Source: XYA12-FULL-58-9 sp001798605
Lineage (GTDB): Bacteria; Myxococcota; XYA12-FULL-58-9
Reading direction: 5' to 3'
DNA length: 53,956 bases
Assembly: GCA_036736205.1 (NCBI GenBank)
Contig: DAINMX010000014.1
Coordinates: 1-53,956, forward strand
The position numbers and the translations under genes were made by a program. Within the stretch, counting starts at the first letter, position 1. Each line of letters opens with the position of its first letter. This document shows positions 48,066-53,956 of this stretch, in pieces. The notes below the pieces were generated by a model. It searched no databases, was not told the DNA's origin, and worked only from the letters and a program-made list of their open reading frames with translations.

Positions 48066-49181
48066 ATGCGAATAGGAATTCCAAGAGAAACATCTCGCAA
48101 CGAACACCGAGTTGGTCTGACTCCCTTTGCAGTGCAGAGCCTGTGCACGGCCGGTAACAAGGTGTACGTAGAGCATGAGGCCGGCACAGACTGCCTCTTC
48201 TCCGATGATGACTACACCCAGGCCGGTGCCAAAGTCGTCTACAACACCGATGAAGTGTTCGGACGTGCCGACCTGGTATGCCGCATTGGCTCGTTGACCA
48301 ACGATGAAATCGACATGTTGCAACCCAACGGGGCCGTCTGTGGTTTTCTGCAATTGGCGGTGGCACCGCGGGACAACATCACCCGCCTCATCGAAAAGAG
48401 AATCACCGCCGTCGGCTACGAGCTTGTCGAACGGAAGGGCCGGCGCACTGTCCTCGTCGCTCTCGCAGAAATTGCTGGCCGACTCGCCATTCACTCTGCG
48501 GCGCACCTGTTGCAAACCGGCCAAGGTGGCCGTGGGTTGCTACTCGGCGGTGTGCCAGGAATTCCACCCGCGACCGTCGTGGTCCTCGGAGCTGGCACCG
48601 GTGGCCTCGCAGCGGCCAAATTGGCTGCAGCTTGCGGAGCACACGTGATCATCCTCGACGCCGATATCGACCGCTTGCGGCAGGCGCAAACCGAGGTGCC
48701 AGGACAACCAGCGACGTCCCTCGCGTCAGAGAGGAACATCAGTCGCTTCACGGCAATCGCCGATGTTCTTGTGGGTGCCGCCCTGACTCCCGGCGCATCG
48801 AGCTCAGTCGTAGTCACCGAAAAGATGGTTGAGCGCATGAAGCCCGGATCGGTGATCTACGACATGTCCATCGGTCTCGGTGGCTGCATCGAAACCAGCA
48901 GGCCGACAACCCTCGAAGACCCGACCTTTCAGTTGCACGGTGTGACCCACTTCTGCGTCCCAAATATGACGGCGGCCGTACCTCGAACCGCATCGCGGGC
49001 GACCACCGCCTCGGCGCTCCCATATCTGACCGCGCTGTGCGAACGAGGCGTCGATGTTGCATTGCGTGAGGACCCGGGTTTGGCCCGCGGCATCTACATC
49101 CATCGAGGCAAAGTGCCGCATCCCAACGTTGCTCGACTGGCAGGCGTCGACCCAACACCTCTCGCAAAGTTGTTCGACTGA
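48066..49181 (+). CDS. Alanine-dehydrogenase-family protein lacking catalytic residues
   Basis: A 371-residue protein that aligns end to end, with the same numbering, to alanine dehydrogenase: RNEHRVGLTP at 11-20 (Arg15 kept), GGRGLLLGGVPGIPP, the NAD site VVVLGAGTGGLAA (GxGxxG), and GGCIETSRPTT. Three positions known from the Mycobacterium tuberculosis enzyme differ: Lys75 is Gly, His96 is Gln (GFLQLAV), and Asp270 is Gly (MSIGLGG). Normal alanine/pyruvate chemistry is therefore unlikely. It could oxidise another substrate or be a binding protein; membership of the transhydrogenase-alpha branch is less likely because the Ald-specific motifs are present. AGGAGG lies five bases before the ATG at 48066. 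It is followed 35 bp later by a CoA-transferase gene. Confidence 0.85.
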   Translation: MRIGIPRETSRNEHRVGLTPFAVQSLCTAGNKVYVEHEAGTDCLFSDDDYTQAGAKVVYNTDEVFGRADLVCRIGSLTNDEIDMLQPNGAVCGFLQLAVAPRDNITRLIEKRITAVGYELVERKGRRTVLVALAEIAGRLAIHSAAHLLQTGQGGRGLLLGGVPGIPPATVVVLGAGTGGLAAAKLAAACGAHVIILDADIDRLRQAQTEVPGQPATSLASERNISRFTAIADVLVGAALTPGASSSVVVTEKMVERMKPGSVIYDMSIGLGGCIETSRPTTLEDPTFQLHGVTHFCVPNMTAAVPRTASRATTASALPYLTALCERGVDVALREDPGLARGIYIHRGKVPHPNVARLAGVDPTPLAKLFD

Positions 49182-49217
49182 TAGCAGGAGCATTTCACTG
49201 ATAGCAGGAGCATTTCA
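49177..49217 (+). repeat. 20-bp tandem duplication carrying a ribosome-binding site
   Basis: CTGATAGCAGGAGCATTTCA occurs twice in perfect tandem (49178-49197, 49198-49217). The first copy contains the stop codon of the alanine-dehydrogenase homologue; the second places AGGAG (49206-49210) six bases before the next ATG. Both copies carry AGGAG, so the site is duplicated. Confidence 0.9.
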
Positions 49218-50515
49218 TGGCCTGGCTCAATGACTACCGCAAGAAGCTCTGCTCTGCCGAACAGGCCGTGCAGCTCATCCAAAGCGGCGACCGTGTCTAT
49301 TATGGCGGCAACGCCGCAATCCCTATGGGTCTCGTGCGTGCCCTTGCTGAGCGCTACGAAGAGCTACGGAACGTCGAGCTCACTCACGTTCTACTTCTCG
49401 GTGACGATCCTCTCAGCCGCCCGGAGATGGAGGGAACTTTTCGCCACAATTCTTTGTTCGTCGGCCCCGCCGACCGCACCGCGGTCAATGATGGCCGCGC
49501 CGACTACACCCCGATCTTTCTGCACCAGATTCCGCGACTGTTCACTGAGAGGATTGTACCTCTCGACGTGGCCATGGTGATGGTCTCGCCGCCAGACGAA
49601 CATGGTTTCATGAGTTTTGGTGTCGAAACACTGGCAACCCGGGCCGTATGCCAGACGGCGCAAAAGGTCGTCGTCCAGGTCAATGAGATGATGCCTCGGG
49701 TGCTTGGCGACTCTTTCATTCACGTGAGCCGCGTCAACAACATCGTCGAGCACCATGAAAGACTGCCCGAGCTCCTTCCCAAACCGACGTCGGACTTGGA
49801 ACGAAAAATCGGAACTCACATCCGCGAGATGATTCACGATGGTACCACCCTGCAAATGGGCATCGGCGGCATACCCGACGCGGTCTACGGAATGCTCGAC
49901 GGCCTCAAGGACCTCGGCATTCACACCGAGATGTTTTCCGATGGCGCCATGAACGCCATCGAAAGTGGTATCGTCACCGGCGTCAAGAAGAATCTTCATC
50001 CAGGCAAAGCCATCATCACCTTCGCCCTCGGCTCACGCACGCTCTACGATTTCCTCGACAACAACCCGATGATCGAGGCGCACCCTGTCGAGCACGTCAA
50101 CAACCCGTTCGTGGTCGCGCAGAACGACAACATGATTGCGATCAACTCAGCCATCGAGGTGGATCTCACCGGCCAAGTGTGCGCCGATTCCATTGGCACG
50201 CGCATCTACTCAGGCTTCGGCGGCCAAGTCGATTTCATCCGCGGCGCAGCGCAGTCCAAGGGCGGCAAGCCTATCATTGCCCTACCGTCAACAGCCAAGC
50301 AGGGTACGATGTCGCGGATTGTGCCGACACTCACCCCCGGTGCTGGCGTGGTGACCACCCGGGCGGACGTTCACTACATCGTCACGGAACACGGTGTCGC
50401 TCACGTGTTCGGCAAAAACCTGCGACGGCGCGCTGAGGCGCTCATCGCCATCGCCGACCCGGCATTCCGAGATGAGCTGACCCAATCGGCAAAGGAGCGC
50501 AAGCTCCTCCCCTAA
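49217..50515 (+). CDS. Acetyl-CoA hydrolase/4-hydroxybutyrate CoA-transferase family
   Basis: A 432-residue enzyme of the class I-like CoA-transferase family. N-terminal domain: SGDRVYYGGNAAIPMGLVRAL and VSPPDEHGFMSFG. C-terminal domain: LQMGIGGIPDAV, IHTEMFSDGAMNAIESG with the Glu of the catalytic TEM motif, GFGGQVDFIRGA and a final IVTEHGVAHVFGK. Members transfer CoA between short-chain acids such as acetate, butyrate and 4-hydroxybutyrate, or hydrolyse acetyl-CoA; the sequence alone does not choose. Length is normal. The start at 49217 is set by AGGAG in the second copy of a 20-bp duplication. Downstream is a heptanucleotide repeat and a gap. Cytosolic. Confidence 0.9.
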   Translation: MAWLNDYRKKLCSAEQAVQLIQSGDRVYYGGNAAIPMGLVRALAERYEELRNVELTHVLLLGDDPLSRPEMEGTFRHNSLFVGPADRTAVNDGRADYTPIFLHQIPRLFTERIVPLDVAMVMVSPPDEHGFMSFGVETLATRAVCQTAQKVVVQVNEMMPRVLGDSFIHVSRVNNIVEHHERLPELLPKPTSDLERKIGTHIREMIHDGTTLQMGIGGIPDAVYGMLDGLKDLGIHTEMFSDGAMNAIESGIVTGVKKNLHPGKAIITFALGSRTLYDFLDNNPMIEAHPVEHVNNPFVVAQNDNMIAINSAIEVDLTGQVCADSIGTRIYSGFGGQVDFIRGAAQSKGGKPIIALPSTAKQGTMSRIVPTLTPGAGVVTTRADVHYIVTEHGVAHVFGKNLRRRAEALIAIADPAFRDELTQSAKERKLLP

Positions 50516-50530
50516 CCCCCAAACCCCAAA

Positions 50531-50696
50531 CACCTAACACCTAACACCTAACACCTAACACCNNNNNNNNNNNNNNNNNNNNNNNNNNNNNNNNNNNNNN
50601 NNNNNNNNNNNNNNNNNNNNNNNNNNNNNNNNNNNNNNNNNNNNNNNNNNNNNNNNNNNNNNAACACCTAACACCTAACACCTAACACCTAACACC
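50531..50696. repeat. Heptanucleotide tandem repeat (CACCTAA)n across a gap
   Basis: Four full CACCTAA units plus a partial one stand before the N run (50531-50562), and four plus a partial one after it (50665-50696). The gap therefore probably contains only more units. Degenerate relatives (CCTAACCCCCAAACCCC) lead into it. It lies between the CoA-transferase and the amidase genes and its true length is unknown. Confidence 0.9.
50563..50662. other. Assembly gap of unknown length (100 N)
   Basis: Exactly 100 N, flanked on both sides by the same heptanucleotide repeat, which explains the break. Confidence 0.95.
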
Positions 50697-50763
50697 AACC
50701 CCAACCCATCGCACACGGTGCCGAAAATTTGGGCGGAATCCTTCCCATGCGTACCATGTTGTC

Positions 50764-51525
50764 ATGATGTGGCTCGCAACAACCCTGACCTTTGTCGCGG
50801 GCACGGCCGCACCCGCCTCTGGTTCCACACCCTCACGCCGTTTGCCTGTCGTCGCCATTGACCCCGGGCACGGCGGTCAACAGGTCGGCGCCACGGGATC
50901 CTGTGGGCTCAAGGAAAAGAGTGTCGCCCTAGCAGTGTCCCGTGAGCTCTACTCGGTCCTCGAGGCTAGTGGCAGAGTCAGGCCGATTCTCACCCGCGAT
51001 GGCGACCTCACCGTTGATCTCGAAGAACGATATCGAATCGCCAACGAAGCGGGAGCGGAACTGCTTGTGTCGGTTCATGCCAACGCTTCGCTCAACCTCG
51101 ACGCCAAGGGCGTCGAGACCTTCTTCCTTTCGTCGCGCACCGCAAACCGCAGGATAAGGGAACTGGCGAAACGTGAGAATCACGGCGCAAGAAAGAGATC
51201 ACAAAAGGACGATCTCGTCGGGGTCATTCTCGACGGCTTGTTGCTCTCAAACGCACACGTCGGCAGCCAGAGATTCGCCCATCAGGTTCAAGACTCGTTG
51301 GATGCGCATCTCAGCACCGATGGGCGGGGAGTCCTACAGGCACCGTTTGTCGTTCTCTCAGGCGCGCAAATGCCCGCGGTTCTCGTCGAAATTGGCTTTC
51401 TCTCAAACCTCGAGGAATGCAAAAGACTCGCCGAGACTTCATATCAAAGGACCATCGCCCGCTCGCTCGCTGCTGCGGTGTTAGAGCACTTGGTCGACGA
51501 TAGCCTCGCCTCAGCCCGGCAGTAG
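50764..51525 (+). CDS. N-acetylmuramoyl-L-alanine amidase (Amidase_3)
   Basis: A 253-residue murein hydrolase cutting the bond between N-acetylmuramic acid and the peptide. A signal peptide covers ~1-22 (WLATTLTFVAGTAAPASG). The zinc site of the AmiC/CwlM type is complete by eye: His36 (IDPGHGG), Glu51 (GLKEKSV), His105 (SVHANAS) and the catalytic Glu in VLVEIGFLSN near 226. LTRDGD and LEERYRIANE are the usual connecting blocks. No AMIN or SPOR domain is attached, so it is a minimal periplasmic amidase, possibly controlled by a partner. The first in-frame ATG after the repeat tract is used. Confidence 0.9.
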   Translation: MMWLATTLTFVAGTAAPASGSTPSRRLPVVAIDPGHGGQQVGATGSCGLKEKSVALAVSRELYSVLEASGRVRPILTRDGDLTVDLEERYRIANEAGAELLVSVHANASLNLDAKGVETFFLSSRTANRRIRELAKRENHGARKRSQKDDLVGVILDGLLLSNAHVGSQRFAHQVQDSLDAHLSTDGRGVLQAPFVVLSGAQMPAVLVEIGFLSNLEECKRLAETSYQRTIARSLAAAVLEHLVDDSLASARQ

Positions 51526-51574
51526 CGGCACCTGGCCAAAGAAAATCCGTTTGCCACTGGAGGTTTCGAGCGAC

Positions 51575-53956
51575 GTGCTCTATCAAGTCGCCATGTTCTG
51601 GCTCGCCGTTGCGTGTTTGTTCACGATCCATGGACCCGCTCTCGACGCCCTCGAGGGGTCGACAGCAACGGCCGAGGACCGCCGCTGGCTGCCTTCGGGG
51701 CGCAACATCAGCCATGTGACAGATTTGTGGTTTGTCGACATCGTCAACCTGCGCGCCTCCGGCGCTGGGATCTCCACCTTTGATGCGCCGGCGCTCAGCT
51801 CCCACGGCTGGTCGTGGACCGAGATGCGTTACTCCCTCGGTGGCATCGATATCACCGATCCCGCGAGGCCCGGCACTCCCCTTCTGGAGATGCCGCACGG
51901 ACTCTGGCAGAGCCTGCACTACCAATCCCTATGGGCCCGAGGGCCACAGCTGAGCTGGGATGCGCGTCGCACCACGGATGACCCAGGCGTCCGAGCACGC
52001 GGCAACTTCGGAGGTGAGCTTGGCGGCGGCACCTGGGTTCCAAGGAAGTTCATGGATCGCGAACCCGCGGTACCCCACGGTGCCACAACCACCCGGCGGG
52101 CGGTGGTTCAAGCGCTCGAGGCCGAGGCCGAAGCGCGATGGGGATGTGGCAGAATCGCCGCGGAGCACATTGACCATCAACATCGCTATCCGACCCTACG
52201 AGACGCCCGAAGTTACCTCTTGATGGACAACGCCCAACGTACGACGGTGCTCGCGAGCGGAGAATGTGAAATCGGTGCCCGCCCCTATCGTCTCCTCGGT
52301 GCCTGGCAGGGAGTCGACCGCTCCCACGCCGGTGCCGAATATCGGCACACAGAGGCGATGACTCTCGAGCAACGCTCCAACGCTGCGGTGTTGCAGCTCG
52401 GCACCGTTCCCTTGCGCTCCCGCGATCTCGAGATTGACGCCAAGGTGGGTGTCGCCATTCGCGACGAGACCATGACCCCTCATACTTCCCAGCCCCTTGT
52501 TTCTGACCTCGAAGATGAATGGATGTGGATGCATCGCCCCCGCTTCGGCGAGGATTTGCGTCGCGAACGCTTTGACGTGAACCTCGTCGCTCGCATCGGT
52601 GAGGCACAGAAGACCACCGTGCGACTGGACGGCAACCGACAATCTTTGCGTTCAAGCACGACGGTGCCAGGTGGGCGCACGGCCACCACTTATCTGCGAG
52701 CCGCCGACTCCAACAACCGCGCCGTGTCACTGACACAATGGACGGGCGGCGGCAACGCCGAGGAGTGGCTACACAATCTGCGTGTGGAGGGAGCAACGTC
52801 ACGACAGTTTGGAGATGTGAACCTTCGTTTGGTCGCGGCACTCGATTACGCCGGAGCGGGCTTTGAGAGCAGACCCGCTGCCGAGTTCGCTTCTCCCGCA
52901 GCAGGTCTCGCGGTAACCATGCCCATTGGCAAAGGCGAAATCTTCTTTCTCCTGCGCCACGAGCCAACGCAACTCACCGCCGAGCTCACCGAGTTTGTCG
53001 ACCCCAACCGCCCATCATGGACGCGATATGGTTGGAACGACGACGGCGATCTGAAACCCGAAAGCGGAGAGACGGGCGCATTGCTCGCCCGTGGCGGCGG
53101 CAAATCGCACAAGGTCGACCAGGACCTGCGTCGCCCCAGCAGCAACCTTTTGACATTTGGTTGGCGCTCCCCCCGCTTCGGCCCGTTTCGCTTTGTAGCC
53201 CATGGTATCGCCCGTGCCCTGCGCAATCGCTACACCGTCGTCCTCGACGGACCGGCAGCCCAGAGCTACGAGCGCATGCAGGTCGGAGAGTTGGCCGTGA
53301 GCCAAGACAACGTCTACAGCCAAGACCACGATCTCGACGTCTATGCCCGCACGCCCGGTAGCGAAGGCGAGGAGCGGTATCTCCTCACCAACGCATCGCG
53401 TCCCCATTGGTTTGTGGGCTCGCAGATCCAACTGGTGACTGACGTCGACTCCTGGTGGTTTCTCAACCTCGGGGCCACTGGCTATTGGAGCCTCGGCGTC
53501 ACCCCCTTCGGACTGTTCCCCGATCGCAACGACATCGGCATCATCGATGAGGTCAGCGCCGACCCCAATGCGCGGGTCAATCAACACGGCAGTGTCGACT
53601 CCGGCCGCGCCTACCACATCAACCTCGCCGCTGGCATCAACCCTTGGTCAACCTTCACCGCCGCGCTGGCCATCCGCTACGTCGATGGCGAGCCGATGTC
53701 GCGGATGCTGGTGATCGAAGACCTGCCCCAGGGACCGACCACCCTCATGGGCGTCGCGCGGGGTGACCCAGTTCCCAGGTACACCTTTCACATGACCGTC
53801 GATCTCAAGGCACAATACACCCACACCATCGGCCCAACCGACGTCACCTTCTCGGCGGAGCTCTACAATCTCCTCGGCTCCGGGACTGAGATTCTCGAGA
53901 ACGTGGCCTCAGGCAACAACTATCGTCGCTCTGTCGAGATGATGCCCGGCAGAGCG
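51575..53956 (+). CDS. TonB-dependent-receptor-like outer-membrane protein (partial)
   Basis: The frame is open for 794 codons to the right edge with no stop. GTG start at 51575 with GGAGG eleven bases upstream; an ATG at 51593 is also possible. Residues ~1-25 form a signal peptide (MFWLAVACLFTIHG). Then comes a plug-like region: NISHVTDLWFVDIVN, SWTEMRYSLGGIDITDPARPGTPL. The remainder has alternating hydrophobic/polar strands rich in Tyr, Trp, Arg and Asp, as in a large beta barrel (for example RNRYTVVLDGPAAQSYERM near 550). I saw no TonB box in the first 40 residues. A receptor for an unknown ligand is the best reading; the C-terminal barrel strands lie outside the window. It follows the amidase gene by 49 bp. 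Confidence 0.75.
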   Translation, partial: MLYQVAMFWLAVACLFTIHGPALDALEGSTATAEDRRWLPSGRNISHVTDLWFVDIVNLRASGAGISTFDAPALSSHGWSWTEMRYSLGGIDITDPARPGTPLLEMPHGLWQSLHYQSLWARGPQLSWDARRTTDDPGVRARGNFGGELGGGTWVPRKFMDREPAVPHGATTTRRAVVQALEAEAEARWGCGRIAAEHIDHQHRYPTLRDARSYLLMDNAQRTTVLASGECEIGARPYRLLGAWQGVDRSHAGAEYRHTEAMTLEQRSNAAVLQLGTVPLRSRDLEIDAKVGVAIRDETMTPHTSQPLVSDLEDEWMWMHRPRFGEDLRRERFDVNLVARIGEAQKTTVRLDGNRQSLRSSTTVPGGRTATTYLRAADSNNRAVSLTQWTGGGNAEEWLHNLRVEGATSRQFGDVNLRLVAALDYAGAGFESRPAAEFASPAAGLAVTMPIGKGEIFFLLRHEPTQLTAELTEFVDPNRPSWTRYGWNDDGDLKPESGETGALLARGGGKSHKVDQDLRRPSSNLLTFGWRSPRFGPFRFVAHGIARALRNRYTVVLDGPAAQSYERMQVGELAVSQDNVYSQDHDLDVYARTPGSEGEERYLLTNASRPHWFVGSQIQLVTDVDSWWFLNLGATGYWSLGVTPFGLFPDRNDIGIIDEVSADPNARVNQHGSVDSGRAYHINLAAGINPWSTFTAALAIRYVDGEPMSRMLVIEDLPQGPTTLMGVARGDPVPRYTFHMTVDLKAQYTHTIGPTDVTFSAELYNLLGSGTEILENVASGNNYRRSVEMMPGRA

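Noticed and set aside
50531..50696. Telomere or linear-chromosome end
   Set aside because: Ordinary genes continue on both sides; it is an internal tandem repeat.

Overview
The window looks like a fragment of a GC-rich deltaproteobacterial chromosome, most likely Myxococcota-like. This is inference from a PilZ domain of the type expanded in myxobacteria, a large set of soluble hybrid histidine kinases, a COG2509 FAD protein, DUF4175 and peptidase-MA/TPR proteins, and dense co-directional genes. No marker gene is present to fix the phylum. Three runs of exactly 100 N (19304-19403, 34720-34819, 50563-50662) are scaffolding gaps of unknown true length. No RNA gene, insertion sequence or CRISPR array was seen, and no gene-free stretch exceeds about 300 bases.

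Layout. 1-5.1 kb: a CcmI-like lipoprotein coupled to a DUF3501 protein (minus), a COG2509 FAD oxidoreductase (plus), and a 754-residue orphan with a Rossmann fold (minus). 5.2-12 kb: two divergent Crp/Fnr-type regulators, a PilZ protein, a REC-PAS-kinase, a sigma54 activator and, convergently, a REC/HD-GYP protein. 12.2-14.8 kb: a minus-strand trio made of a membrane sensor-like protein with a four-cysteine tail, a small lipoprotein and an unknown helical protein.

14.9-30.6 kb is the centre of interest: nine plus-strand genes that overlap or lie 0-36 bp apart. They are an excisionase-type HTH/REC protein, a ThDP-dependent acetolactate-synthase-like enzyme, a KASIII (FabH-like) enzyme, a kinase-REC-kinase protein (broken by a gap), a REC-kinase, a CheB-CheR fusion, two PAS-kinase-REC proteins and a REC/HD-GYP phosphodiesterase. 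Two carbon-carbon bond-forming enzymes inside an apparently all-cytosolic phosphorelay operon suggest a self-contained signal production, perception and c-di-GMP output system. This is a hypothesis.

30.7-36.1 kb: proline dehydrogenase, then a purine/pyrimidine salvage set (purine nucleoside phosphorylase, cytidine deaminase and an amidohydrolase with altered metal ligands, all coupled on the minus strand; a CNT nucleoside transporter divergent). 36.1-39.5 kb: a MalT-like STAND/TPR regulator. 39.8-44.7 kb: a DUF4175 protein coupled to a peptidase-MA/TPR protein. 44.7-47.4 kb: S-adenosylhomocysteine hydrolase, a PrmA-like methyltransferase and an M48-like peptidase. 47.5-51.5 kb: a phasin-like coiled-coil protein, an alanine-dehydrogenase homologue with replaced catalytic residues, an acetyl-CoA hydrolase/CoA-transferase, a heptanucleotide repeat tract that breaks the assembly, and a murein amidase. 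51.6 kb to the end: an outer-membrane receptor running off the window.
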